A stretch of DNA of 52,330 nucleotides from Lingula anatina (Eukaryota; Brachiopoda; Lingulata; Lingulida; Lingulidae). The notes under the pieces were generated by a model. That model saw nothing but the letters and a program-made list of their open reading frames with translations. It was not told where the DNA came from and did no database searches. The stretch's first letter is position 1, and each line of letters opens with the position of its first letter. Shown here in pieces: positions 21,982 through 34,800 of this stretch. The position numbers were made by a program, and so were the translations under genes. The DNA lies in assembly GCF_001039355.2 (NCBI RefSeq), contig NW_019775894.1:17210-69539 (forward strand), given 5' to 3'.

Positions 21982-24884
21982 CTAGCAGCTTCTTTTTCAG
22001 TTTGTGACATCTTTTTAAATATGGAAGTGCTCTTTTGTAGTCACCCATGGCTTCAAGTAAAGAACCAATATTTCCATATAAATGAGCAGTATCAGAATGT
22101 TTGGGGCCTAGCACATCTTCCATCACTTCTTTGCATTTTTTATAATAGCCAAGTGCCTCTTTGTACTCACCCATGCATTGTAGTACATTACCAATATTGT
22201 TGTATGAGGCAGCAGTATCAGGGTGTTTGGGACCTAGGACCTCTTCCCTTACTTCTAGACATTTTTTACAATAGGCAAGTGCTTCTTCCTACTTACCCAT
22301 GTCTTTTAGTAACATACCAATATTGTTGTATGAGGCAGCAGTATCAGGGTGTTTGAGACCTAAGACCTCTTCCCTTACTTCTAGACATTTTTTACAATAG
22401 TCAAGCGCTTCTTCGTACTTACCCATGTCTTTTAGTCGCATACCAACATTTTTGTATGAGGCAGCAGTATCAGGGTGTTTGGGACCTAGGACCTCTTCCC
22501 TTACTTTTAGACATTTTTTACAATAGGCAAGTGCTTCCTCGTACTTACCCATGTCTTTTAGTAGCATACCAATATTGTTGTATGAGGCAGCAGTATCAGG
22601 GTGTTTGGGACCTAGGACCTCTTCCCTTACTTCTAGACATTTTTTACAATATTCAAGTGCTTCTTCGTACTTACCCATGTCTTTTAGTAGCATACCAATA
22701 TTGTTGTATGAGGCAGCAGTATCAGGGTGTTTGGGATCCGGACCTAAGACCTCTTTCCTTACTGCTAGGCATTTTTCATGATAGACAAGTGCTTCTTTGT
22801 ACATACCCATTTCTTGTAGTACTCCACCAATATTGTTGTATGACTCAGCTGTGCCAGGGTGTTTGGAACCTAGAAACTCTTCCCTTATCTCCAGGCATTT
22901 TTTATGATAGTCAAGTGCCTCTTTAAACTTACCCATGACTTGCAGTATGTAGCCAGTATTGTTGTATGAATCAGCTATGTTAGGGTGTTTGGGACCTAGG
23001 ACCTCTTCCTTTACCTCCAGACATTTTTTATGACAATCAAGTGCCTCTTTGTACTTACCCATGGCTTTCAGTACACAACCAATATTGTCATATGAGTCAG
23101 CAGTATGAGGATGTTTGAGACCTAGGACCTCTTTCCTAACTTCTAGACATTTGCTATGATAGTCCAGTGCCTCTTTGTACCTACCCATGTTTCTCAGTAC
23201 ATTTCCAATATTGTTGTATGAGGTAGCAACATCAGGGTGTTTTAGACCTAGGAACTCTTTCTCTATCTGCAGGCACTTTTTAAGATAGTCAAGTGCCTCT
23301 TTGTACTCACCCATGTCTTGTAGTATTTCACCAATATTGTAGTTTGATTTAGCTGTTTCAGGATGTTTAGGATCTATGGACTCTTCCCTTACCTCCAGGC
23401 ATTTTTTGTGATAGTCAAGTGCCTCTTTGTACTCACCCATGTTTTTCAGTACAATACCAATATTGTTGTATGAAGTAGCAGTATCAGGGTGTTTGAGACC
23501 TCAGACCTCTGCCCTTACCTCCAGGGATTTTTTATGATAGCCAAGGGCCTCTTTGTACTTACCCATGTTTCTTAGTACACAACCGATTGCGTTGTGAATG
23601 TCTGCTTTTTCAATTCTTTGACCTTCAAAATTTATGTTTATTTCTCTGTCAATTGACTGAAAAATTGATAGAGCTTCTTGATATAGATATAGAACATTGA
23701 ATGTATTTGCAATCAATTGTAGGTTATAGAGATTGTTTTTTTTCTGTTGTATGTCAGAAGTGCAGAGTTCCATTTTAAGCAAGGTGGCAGTCATACGTAA
23801 ATGGGGCACCAGTTTTGACATATTTTCAAAAAGTGAAGCTTTAATATTATGCTCAAGGTAAAGCTGGAACATACGCCTTATGTAATAATCACAGTATTTC
23901 TTTCGTGTGTGAGAGATTTCCGTGCTGTCAGTTTGTGCAAGAAACTCTGCATACTCCTTTACCATAGGATGCAGATCATAGATATTTTGGACCAAACTCA
24001 AGAGTGACTTATTGCTAAGACTGTCAAGGACAGATTCACATTCATCTTCATCCATCTCCAAAATCTCTGAGACTTCTTTTGAATTGAATGCAACAGGAAA
24101 TATATGTAGTCCCCTAAACACCTTTTTCTCTGTGTCATTCAGTGTTTCGTAAGACATTTCTAAGCAGGTGAGCATACCTTGGGATGCTGGAATGTTAGGT
24201 AACTGAAGAGAGGGGAGGACATTTATGCGTTTCATTTTCTCTAACACTTTATGTACTGTTTTGAGCTTGATCTGGGTAGCTGCTAATTTTAATGCAAGGG
24301 GATTGTGGCCACATCTCTCTGATATTTCACCTAAAGCTTCTGTCTCACTATCTGTGGGGATGATTGTATTTCCCCCCCAAAGGACTTCAAGTGAAGATGT
24401 TTTATCAAGAGGAGGGATGTCTATAGTAACTGTGGTTTGTGACAGAAGACTGAAGGATTCACGACTGGTGCATAAAAGAGTGATATGTTTTGATGAATTC
24501 AGGACTTCCTCTAGTAACTCTAGAAACTCTTGCTGGTGTGAATTCAAAACACTGTCATTATTATCAAGGATTTGTTCTGATAATCACTGTAAATATCTTT
24601 CAAAAACTGATTTGGGTGATAGTGCTGCACAAGTGATAATTTAACAGAATCAAGATTTCCAACTTTTCTCATATCAATATACAAGACCTCTTTTCTGTCA
24701 TCTTTTCTTTGATGTCCAACCTCAACAGCTATGCTTGTTTTACCTATGCCCCCCATGCCAGTCAGGAGAATGAGTTTTGTGTCATTTTCAACATGCTGCA
24801 GTATTTTCTGCACCAGGTCCACTCGTCCCTTCAGCTCTGGAGTTCTACTTGGAAGGTTAGTAGAGATGAGCTCACAAGGTCTTT

Positions 24885-25347
24885 CTGAAATTGAAAAGTA
24901 AACATGCAAGAAAAATCTTAACTTTCATGCATAAAAAAATTATGTTAAAATTATACTTTTACATAATTAAGTATTGGGATAGAGGTCTGAAAGGTAGATT
25001 TGATGTTTTAAAATGGATGTCGGAGGAAGTGCATTTCATATAGTTTTTCTAAATTCAGTGCATTCTTCTTTAAGTTTATACCTGGGAGAACAATCAGCAC
25101 AGCACAATTCCAAGTGTACTATGAAGAACAGTCCCTCTCATTGTGCGCATTTCTTCAAAGTACACTTGTGACTTTAAACTGAACTACTTGTACAACTTGA
25201 CTTCCCATGTCTGAATTTTATCAAACAATGGCTTCCTCTGACTGAGTTAATACAACAACTTGTATGAAAGTTTTAAAATTACTAATTACACTTTTTTTTT
25301 CTATACTGTGGTTCCTGACAACTTGTTATCTGTTAAATATGTCATAC
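24885..25347 (-). other. Intron between HEPN and NB-ARC exons of the pseudogene
   Basis: Starts at donor GTATGA after the HEPN exon and ends TTTCAATTTCAG. It is about 463 bp, against 184 bp in the intact paralogue (36163..36346). The extra sequence is around 25060..25290. No other feature is seen. Confidence 0.8.
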
Positions 25348-25912
25348 CTGCTGCATGCAATGGATCAGTAAGCAACTTGTCATAGTCGTCACTTGTGTAG
25401 ATTGTGGACAGTGATAACAACAAAGCTTTCAATTCTGTAAACTGGGTCTGAAATGCAGCATCTGTGAGACTGTCACCCCCGTGGGAAAATTTGTTGCGAT
25501 ATTTCTTCACTCTGCCAATCTGGGCCTCCAAGGATGTGCCAATTATCGGTGGATTCTCCCAACTGCCCTTTGGGTTTAGTGTTGTGATATTTCTTAACAA
25601 GACTACTGTAAGAGTCACATCTAAGTCCTTCAGTGTCACAGTTGTGGAGGGATTCCCAGAAGGGAATAGAAGCTTCATTTGGCTTGCATTCAAAACTTTC
25701 ATTTTTTTCAACTGTAGCAAAGTTTGATTTGCCTTTTGGTCAGTTAGAATATCAAACAACTTGCCACCATTTGACGGATCAAACAACCCTGGATAAGTTG
25801 TTTGTAACTGTGTACTGAGGACATCTTGAAGCACATCTTGTGACCGATGTATCATTAGCCCCATACGTATTGTGTTTTCTATCTCATTCCGTGGAATGGC
25901 AGCAGTCGCCAT

Positions 25913-26155
25913 TTTGTCTTAGTTCTGGAAAAATATAATGTATCAGTGTGAAATAAGGAGGCATTGGTAAAGGTGTTGCTGGCTTTTGTAAACCACCACA
26001 AGTAAGTGGGAAATTTTGCTTGAACACTTAATTAAAAAAGGAAACCCTTTGTTCATTTTTTCTCGTCTTTAGAAAAGTCATACTAAGTCTTTGGGAGAGA
26101 CATGGCATATTTTATTTAGGTGGTCCTGAAATCCTTTTCTTTTTAAAGAAATCTT
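25913..26155. repeat. Duplicated upstream region of the HEPN-NB-ARC-TPR genes
   Basis: Nearly identical to 36912..37135. It contains a splice acceptor on the minus strand (TTTTTCCAG then AACTAAGACAAAATGG), implying a 5'-UTR intron. Similarity ends near GGTGGTCCTGAA(A/G)TCCTTTT on both copies, marking the outer edge of the segmental duplication. Confidence 0.75.
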
Positions 26156-27358
26156 AAAAGGAAATTTGGTACGCATTGTCATTGGTAAAAGCCTAATTAA
26201 GTTAATTGAAAATGATGAAACATGAGCCATTGTCTTTCATTACTACAAAATGTTGAGAAAATGTTGGTTTTAATGAATAATGAATGGATAATGAATAGAT
26301 AAAGAAGTATTCAGAAGTGAAACAAGGAAGTACAGGCTGAATCCAGAAGTGAAACTTGCAATTATAGGATGTACCAAGTTGGATCAGTATATAAATGTGA
26401 TTACTGTATAGAAATGATTTGAGTGCACACTAGCTAATATCTGGTGATTAAATTTTAAATAAATTGCTGTCTTAAACTCACCTTGAAATGGATAAAGAAA
26501 AATATTGATGGGGCGAATGAGAACTATGCCTCTGTCCCCTGATGTAAGGTTGTCATGTGACATACGGGTATTCAAGGTTAAAAGGAATAACTTTTTATCT
26601 AAATAAAAGATTTAGCCACCAAAGAATGCAAAATTTGACTTTGAATTGGTAGACAAAGTCAACTTCTAATCAACCTTTCCTTCCTTGGAAAATTTTCAAT
26701 ATTGTATCGTCATCAATTTAAACTATTTGACATAGAAATGTCACGTTGTTGTTATTAGTAATGACGCAGTTTTGTGGAGATTGGTTATTTATCAAAGGCC
26801 AAGGAGGATATGATAGGTCATGCTGTGTTATCATTAATTTGACTGCAATTTATGTCAGTACTAAATAGGTCAGCAGTGTTGATTTGTTGTCTATGGTTAC
26901 TTGTTTTGGAGATTTTTTGCTACATTAAATGGGAAAAAAATTTTTTAAATCACTTGAATTTTTAGCAGTCCACTCCAACATGTGAACTCCAGCAGCCATT
27001 TTCCTGACACACGTGTGCACCATAATACTTTGGAATTTTCATTGTCCTCCCCTCAAGAAGTATTCCCATGGACCTATGACTCAGCACGGACCACAGGCCA
27101 TACTGCCTCTACTGAAAACTATAAGAAGGAAGGTAAAGATGAGTTCTGGTTGATGGTTTTTGAAGTAAAATCACACAGATATGTGCTTGTCTTATTGTTG
27201 CTCGGTTTTGATCTTTTTTTTTTTTAAGTCAAAAAGTGTGTGATATTAATCTACCAGTACTGGTATAATGGTAAAAACCAACCTTGTCTCTACCACAGAA
27301 TAACAGACGAGTGTCCAAATTGTCTTTTCTTTCAAAGTTTGTCAAGTGTGTCTTCTGT

Positions 27359-27441
<83 letters not shown>

Positions 27442-30020
27442 ATCAGTAATGGTAAATCCTTGTTCTGACATGTTACTAGTCTTTCTCAACCTGTCATTGG
27501 CTTTTGATACTAAGTTGCTATAGAAGAGCATTCAAATAAAAGGTGATACATTTTGGCTGCTGGTTTATTTGATATTGGTTAGAATGTAGTATTATAACAA
27601 AATACATATTAATCTATTTCTTTTCCTGCTTGTATATTTATGTATAAACACAGTAGTATCTCTACATATTCCAATCACATCATTCTGTTTGGTCCAGCTG
27701 GAACAGGAGCAGGGCACATTTCTTGTTACTGTATATACAGCTGTTTGACTTTGAACTTACAGGAATTACTCAATGTTATAAGATCCTGGGAGTAATTTGT
27801 GTATTCATGATATTTTTTCTGATGTTTTCAGAAGAAAATTTTGATGTTGATGCTGAATTTAGGTGGCAGTCTGTGGCTAGACAGGGATTAAAAAGATTAT
27901 AAATTGCACTGTATTTCAGCAGTTACAATTTCAACTATAAATATAAGAAAAATAGTATATGCACATCAGCTTAGTTTGAAGCAAAATCTTTATCTTTTGA
28001 ATCAAGAGAAAAAGTTGGTATACTTTTCAAAGCAACATTTATTACATAAATTTCACATAAATTTCACCTCCATTAAAAGTGACACCTAACCATTTGCATT
28101 TGAGAAAGTGTTACATTAGAAACTTTGTAGGCAGGTGGTATGTATGTTGTACATAAGTAATGCCCAGATAAAGAATAAGATGTTCATGGCATTGAAAAAC
28201 TGTCAGCCCTTCAGTCTCGGACAGATAGTAAGCTTTGGGACTGGTAATAATGAGGTTCAAGTAAATTCTCTTGACTGAGAATAAATATTCTTTTAATTTG
28301 TTATAAACCTTATTTATTTCGCTTTTAAGTTTAATATAATTAAAATGTTAAAAACTGGTACTTATTCATTTGGTCTGACAGTGTCCATAATGTTATAAGT
28401 TAATAACTAATGTGATTGACTGTCAATACTAAATTTCTAAAAATATAAAATAATGATTATTGGTAGTAAATATAGTAATTTCCAATTTCGTAATATGAAA
28501 TAATAACAGTACACTACATATTTTAAGTAAATAAAATATATGTATATGAATTTATATACATTCATTTTTTTAAGAAATGAAAGAATACTCATCATAATTT
28601 TTATAAACAAATCAATGGCAATAACTATCCCCAAATAGATAAAGTTAATATTTGTAATCTGTATTTGATTTCCATACACTATCTGTAGCATTCCAAATTT
28701 AATGGACAAGTTTTGTGTAGTGATGCACACCAATGTTGTTTCACCTTATTTATTATTACTTAATAACTTATTTATTATTACTTAATACGTTCTCTTACAT
28801 GTAGCAGATATGAATAAATACACAGATATCTCAATAATAAACAACAGTATGAAAACTATGCAACATTAATTAAAGTAGATAATAACTATCAATACCATTA
28901 GTTGCTTCAGTTTCAGCAAGGCTAAATATATAATTAAAGAAAACACTGAGATTAGGTCCTGTTGTTTGAATGTAATATAGACATTTGATCACCCAACTGC
29001 TATTTATTATTTAACCAAATAAATGTGTAAATGTATACATGTGCAGATACAAACTCGCAGTAAACACTCTCCAACATATATTTCTAACAATAAAGTTTAC
29101 CAAAATACAAATTCATTTCAACTCTTCAGTTGTAAAAAAAATCATGAAGGTAATATAGATCAGGCCCTTAACCAGCAATCTGAAAAGTTTTTTTTTCTGA
29201 AAAAGTGACCTTTTTACCATGAAACTCTGTGTACCTAGATAAAATTTACCTGGAGGGGACCTTTTCCCCAGCAAAAAGGGTGGTTTGTTCAAACCCTTCA
29301 AACTCCCCTGGTTATCAACCTATAGATTAATTTAAAAGTGAAACCCTTTGTTACACCAGCACCTCATGGTTAAATTATCAGTTTATGAACTGTCAGAACT
29401 ATCTCATAGAGAATTTGAACTATTATAACTACAGGTATAATTGATTTTATTTTGCAATTCCAGAACCCATGCAGCAACACTTAGGTTTGCAGTCTTCCTT
29501 ATGATGAAGTGGACGCAGCGTAAAATATTTTAGAAATTGTAAACCTCCATGGATACACTCAAAGTAATGTGATGTTTTGTAAACATATTCATTGCAGAAC
29601 AAAACTAGAATAGCACTCAGAGCAGACTGGTCTTTGCTGTGGTGGCTCTTTTCTTATCATTAATTAATTGATTAATCAATAGGTCAAAATCTAATCAATA
29701 CTAATCCAATTTCTCACTTTTCCTAAATTTGTTTTATCAAAACCCACCCTAACTTCTTAAGTTAGGATGTTAACTAACAAACTAACATAGGCAAAAACAT
29801 AACCTGCTTAGTAGAAGTCATCACATATGATAATATACATCTCAGAATTATATAACACATATGTACGCCTAAAATAAATAGCCAGTTATGAAGTATTTAA
29901 ACAGGAGGCAATGATCTTATGTTTTGGTACCAAACTATGTAGGTCCATATTTTTTTAATTTCAAGATTTTTCTACACACAAAGTGATTAATAATCCTTTG
30001 GAAGAAAAGTAACTTGACCC
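26156..30020. other. Intergenic between the TPR paralogues; one weak exon candidate and a long poly-T
   Basis: AT-rich, with no convincing gene. On the plus strand 26969..27131 is bounded by TTTTTAGCAG and GAAG/GTAAAG and is open (…HVNSSSHFPDTRVHHNTLEF…). It could be a lone exon but has no recognised domain and no partner exon. A 78-base T run spans 27363..27440. The other open frames (27904..28089, 28437..28733, 29023..29208) look random. Confidence 0.5.
27363..27440. repeat. 78-base poly-T tract
   Basis: An uninterrupted T run, flanked by CAGA on the left and GATCAG on the right. It could be the poly-A tail of a minus-strand retrocopy, or simple slippage. The sequence to its right shows no recognisable retrogene. 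Confidence 0.95.
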
Positions 30021-30027
30021 GCCCCAA

Positions 30028-30504
30028 ATAAATTATATATAGTTAGGATGGATAGCCAGGCAACCACATAAATTATATAGTGAGTATGAATAGCCAGGCC
30101 CTTACATGAAATATATAGTTAAGATGGATAGCCAGACACCCACATAAATTATATAGTAAGGATGGATAGCCAGGCAACCACATATTATATAGTTAGGATG
30201 GATAGCTAGACACCCACATAAATTATATAGTTGGTATGGATAGCCAGGCAACCACATAAATTATATAGTTAGGATGGATAGCTAGGCACCCACATAAATT
30301 ATATAGTTAGGATAGATAGCCAGGCAACCACATGTTATATAGTTAGGATGGATAGCCAGGCACCCACATAAATTATATAGTTAGGATAGATGGCCAGGCA
30401 ACCACATAAATTATATAGTTAGGATATATGGCCAGGCAACCACATAAATTATATAGTTAGGATGGATAGCCAAGCACTCACATAAATTATATAGTTAGGA
30501 TGTA
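30028..30504. repeat. 38-bp minisatellite, about 12 copies
   Basis: The consensus unit starts TAAATTATATAGTTAGGATG and continues GATAGCCAGGCAACCACA. Some units lack the TAA(A) at the front. Several adjacent units alternate between GGCAACCACAT and GGCACCCACAT, suggesting a 76-bp dimer as the amplification unit. It lies immediately beyond the degenerate 3'-flank repeat of the intact TPR gene. Confidence 0.92.
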
Positions 30505-30800
30505 TATGCTTGAAGTCGTTCCTGGAGTACTTTATCAATACTCCTAGAAAAGTCAGGACTACCAAATAATCTTAGAGGAGTGAGGGCATCCTAGATATCC
30601 TTGCAAAAAATAAGACTGCCCAGATATTTTTTTTTTTTTTACAAAACTAGGGACTCTTTAGATATGTTTGTAAAAGTTAGAACTTAATTAAGAGTAATTT
30701 TATTGTAGAGGTTGGGAGATTATGGAGATATCATTGGAGAGGACTATGGAGACATTCTAAGACTTTGGTGAACATAGCCAAGAGGTAGGACGTATAAGTA
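30505..30800. repeat. Degenerate tandem repeat, 3' flank of the intact TPR gene
   Basis: Loose units built on GGA-GTTAGGACTA and A/T stretches, ending GCCAAGAGGTAGGAC near 30777. It corresponds to 20335..20700 beyond the pseudogene copy, so the segmental duplication extends past the 3' end of the coding region. Confidence 0.55.
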
Positions 30801-30858
30801 TACATGGAAATTAAACTATCTTCAGACATTTTCAAGTTTTGTTAGTATTGATTAAGCA

Positions 30859-30860
<2 letters not shown>

Positions 30861-30919
<59 letters not shown>
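30861..30919. repeat. (AT)n microsatellite
   Basis: About 29 AT units. The open frame across it is an artefact. Nothing else is recognised between 30920 and 31411. Confidence 0.95.
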
Positions 30920-30920
<1 letters not shown>

Positions 30921-31411
30921 CTTTTACAATATTTATGTGGAGTGAATTGGGACTGAGTACAGAATGAAATAATACCATTACCTGCAAATATTTTTTATGA
31001 AGTTTTGTTAGCATTTTACTATCAGGGTTAGCCAAAAAACTCCTGAATACATTTTTGGATAATATATAGATTTTCAGTTTTCACTTACTCAATTCCTAAT
31101 CAATTACACAATTATCATAATTATGATATTAAAAATACAAAATCAGTTTCTCCTTTACCTGAGCACCCATAAATATTGTTTCCACCAATTCAATGACGCC
31201 AGTGATAACGTCGAAACCCTGCCTGTGATTTTTCTTAAAAGCATTAGTTCAGATTTTATTGTAAATCAGGCAAAAAAAAGTCTATGTTCAATAATGCAAT
31301 GCTATAAGGTGCTCAGTACTCCATGGCTAAAACATTTAAACCAAAATAACAACGAAAGATTGAAAACCCATACACTTGTCATCACCTTTGCCAATCTTTG
31401 TGAAAAAAATC

Positions 31412-31879
31412 TTATTCAGGAATGGAGTTAGGCCCAATACAGATTGCTAACTCTACTAAAGGTAAACAGTTACTTTGTATTTTCAAGGAGATTTTTATTG
31501 TCATTAACCACCATAAAGGTAGATGCATTACTGAATATTTAGATGCAGGAAAAAACTCATTTACAGTATCTGGATGATCATAATTCCTTACAGTACCATA
31601 AAGGATACTGTATATAACTTTTAAAATTTGAATATTTTCAAATGCCTCTTTGAACTGACCCATGTTCACAAGTACAGTACAAATTATATACTGTATCAAT
31701 ATCAGGGTGTTTAGAGCCTAGCGCATTGTCTACTTCACAAGTATTTTTAAAATAATCAAGTGCCTCTGTCCTTACTCATGGCTTGCAGTACTATAGCAAC
31801 ATTGTTGTATGAGGTAGCAGTATCAGGGTGTTTGTGACCTAGGAGCATTTCATTTACTATGAGGGATTTTCTCTTATAA
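31412..31879 (-). pseudogene. Decayed C-terminal TPR repeats downstream of the intact gene's stop
   Basis: On the minus strand after the stop at 31880 the TPR-like sequence continues out of frame (KHPDTATSYNNVAIVLQAM, then a more eroded repeat, then NMGQFKEAF near 31660). The last matches the terminal KMGQSKEAV of the left paralogue. Two adjacent repeats share the same 2-base loss (AAGGACAGAG where other repeats read AAGTACAAAGAG), so the loss predates their local duplication. The ancestral protein was therefore longer by about three repeats. Confidence 0.7.
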
Positions 31880-34800
31880 TCAAGTGTCTCTGTCCTTACC
31901 CATGGCTTGTAATACTATAGCAACATTGTTGTATGCGGTAGCAGTATCAGGGTGTTTGGGACCTAGGAACTCTTCTATTATCTCCAGACATTTTTTATGA
32001 TAGTCAAGTGCCTCTTTGTACTCACCCATGGCAAATAGTACTCCACCAATATTGCTGTATGATTTTGCCATGTCAGGGTGTTTGGGACCTAGGACCTCTT
32101 CTCTTACCTCCAGACATTTTTTATAATAGTCAAGTGCCTCTTTGTACTGACCCATGTTTCTCAGTACACTACCAATATTGTTATATGTGGTAGCTGTATC
32201 AGGGTGTTTGGGACCTAGGACCTCTTCCCTTACCCCCAGGCATTTTTTATAATAGTCAAGTGCCTCTTTGTACTCACCCATGTCTTGTAGTACTCTACCA
32301 ATATTGCTGTATGATTTAGCAGTATCAGGGTGTTTGGGACCTAGGACCTCTTCCATTACCTCCAGGCATTTTTTGTGATAATGAAAGGCCTCTTTGTACT
32401 CATCAATGTGTAGAAGTAAATTTCCAATATTGCCATATAAGGAAGCAGTAGCAGGGTGTTTGAGACCTAGGACCTCTTCCCTTACCTCCAGACATTTTTT
32501 ATGATAGTCAAGTGCCTCTTTGTACTCACCCATGTCTTCTAGCACTCCACCAATATTGCTGTATAATTTTGCCATGTCAGGGTGTTTGGGACCTAGGACC
32601 TCTTCCCTTACCTCCAGACATTTTTTATAATAGTCAAGTGCCTCTTGGTACTCACCCATGTTTCCCAGTACACCAGCAATATTGTTGTATGAGGTAGCAG
32701 TATCAGGGTGTTTGGGACCTAGGACCTCTTCCCTAGCCTCCAGACATTTTTTAAGATAGTCAAGTGCCTCTTTGTACTCACTCATGGCTTGTAGTACTTC
32801 ACCAATATTGTTGTATGAGGAAGCAGTATTAGGGTGTTTGGGACCTAGGATCTCTTCCTTTACCTCCAGAGATTTTTTAAGATAGCCAAGAGCCTCTTTG
32901 TACTCACCCATGCCATGTAGTGCTCCGCCAATATTGCTGTATGATTTAGCAGTATCAGGGTGTTTGGGACCTAGGACCTCTTCCATTACCTCCAGACATT
33001 TTTTATGATAATGAAAGGCCTCTTTGTACTCACCTATGTGTAGAAGTACATTACCAATATTGCCATATAAGGAAGCAGTAGCAGGGTGTTTGAGACCATG
33101 GACCTCTTCCCATACCTCCAGGCATTTTTTTTGATATTCAAGTGCTTCTTTGTACTTACCCATGTCGGTCAGCACACAAGCAATATTGTTGTATGAGGTA
33201 GCAGTATCAGGATGTTTGGGACCTAGGACCTCTTCCATTACCTCCAGGCATTTTTTATGATAATGAAAGGCCTCTTTGTATTCTCCCATGTGTACAAGTA
33301 CATTACCAATATTGCCATATAAGGAAGCAGTATCAGGGTGTTTGAGACCTAGGACCTCTTCCCTTACCTCCAGGCATTTTTTATGATAGTCAAGTGCCTC
33401 TTTGTACTCACCCATGGCTTCTAGCACGCCACCAATATTGATGTATGATTTAGTCATGTCAGGGTGTTTGAGACCTAGCACCTCTTCCTTTACCTTCAGA
33501 CATTTTTTATGATAGTCAAGTGCCTCTTTGTACTTACCCATGTTTCTCAGTACACTACCAATATTGCTGTATGAGGTAGCAGTATCAGGGTGTTTGGGAC
33601 CAAGGACCTCTTCCCTTACCTTCACGCATCTTTTATGATAGTCAAGTGCCTCTTTGTACTTACCCATATGTTCTAGTACTACACCAATATTGTTGTATGA
33701 GGTAGCTGTATCAGGGTGTTTGGGACCTAGGACCTCTTCCTTTACCTCCACACATTTTTTATAATAGTCAAGTGCCTCGTTGTACTTACCCATGGCTTCT
33801 AATACTTCACCAACATTGTTGTATGAGATAGTAGTATCAGGGTGTTTGGGACCTAGGACCTCTTCCTTAACCTCTAGACATTTTTTTTGATAGTCAAGTG
33901 CCTCTTTGTACTCACCCATGGAATGTAGTACTGCACCAATATTGCAGTATGAGGTAGCAGTATCAGGGTGTTTGGGACCTAGGACCTCTTCCCTTACCTC
34001 CAGGCATTTCTTATGATAGCCAAGTGCCTCTTTGTACTCACCCATGGCGTGTAGTACATAACCAATATTGCTGTATGATAAAGCTGTGCCAGGGTGTTTG
34101 GGACCTAGGAACTCTTCCTCTACCTCCAGGCATTTTTTTTTATAGTCAAGTGCCTCTTTGTACTCACCCATGTTTGTCAGCACACAACCAATATTGCTGT
34201 ATGAGGTAGCTGTATTAGGATGTTTGGGACCTAGGACCTCTTCCATTACCTCCAGGCTTTTTTTATGATAATCAAGTGCCTCTTTGTACCTACCCATGTC
34301 TGTCAGCACACAACCAATATTGCCATATAAGGAAGCAGTATCAGGGTGTTTGGGACCAAGAGTCTCTTCCATAATCTCCAGACATTTTTTATGATGGTCA
34401 AGTGCCTCTTTGTACTTACCCATATGTTCTAGTACTACACCAATATTGCTGTATGAGGCAGCTGTGTCAGGGTGTTTGGGACCTAGGACCTCTTCCCTTA
34501 CCTCCAGACCTTTTTTATAATAGTCAAGTGCCTCTTTGTACTCACCCATGTCTTGTAGTATTTCACCAATATTGTTATATGATGTAGCGGTGTGGGGGTG
34601 TTTGAGACCTAGGACCTCTTCCCGTGCCTCTAGACATTTTTTTTGATAGTCAAGTGCCTCTTTGTACTCACCCATGGCTTGTAGTACACTACCAATATTG
34701 CTGTATGAGGTAGCAGTATCAGGGTGTTTGAGACCTAGGAACTCTTCCCTTACCACCAGACATTTTTTAGAATAATCAAGTGACTCTTTGTACTTACCTA

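Larger units (their letters stand above)
21203..25912 (-). pseudogene. HEPN-NB-ARC-TPR (NLR-like) gene, left copy, broken
   Basis: Paralogue of the intact gene at 31880..36911, with the same exon plan: a HEPN exon (25348..25912, ATG at 25912, intact, motif RNKFSH) and a long NB-ARC/TPR exon starting at 24884. Visible lesions: (1) a 43-bp deletion at 24571/24572 that removes the residues before Walker B and shifts the frame, ending the protein at 24544 after about 301 aa; (2) an in-frame TGA at 23501..23503; (3) an in-frame TAG at 22289..22291; (4) a 284-bp MITE inserted at 21698..21981; (5) a frame break near 21538. About 16 TPR-like repeats of 42 residues remain readable, four of them (roughly 22250..22740) nearly identical. 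The readable end (KMGQSKEAVKYVKKHQ, stop at 21203) probably shows the ancestral C-terminus. A short HEPN plus P-loop product could still be made. Confidence 0.87.

Noticed and set aside
21883-22926. Long plus-strand open frames opposite the pseudogene TPR array (157 and 156 aa)
   Set aside because: They are the complement of the 126-bp TPR units, repeat with the same period and have no independent start or splice signals.
25464-25818. Plus-strand frames opposite the HEPN exon (also 36463..36817)
   Set aside because: Identical antisense frames in both paralogues follow from the conserved HEPN coding strand, which has the start, splice sites and motif.
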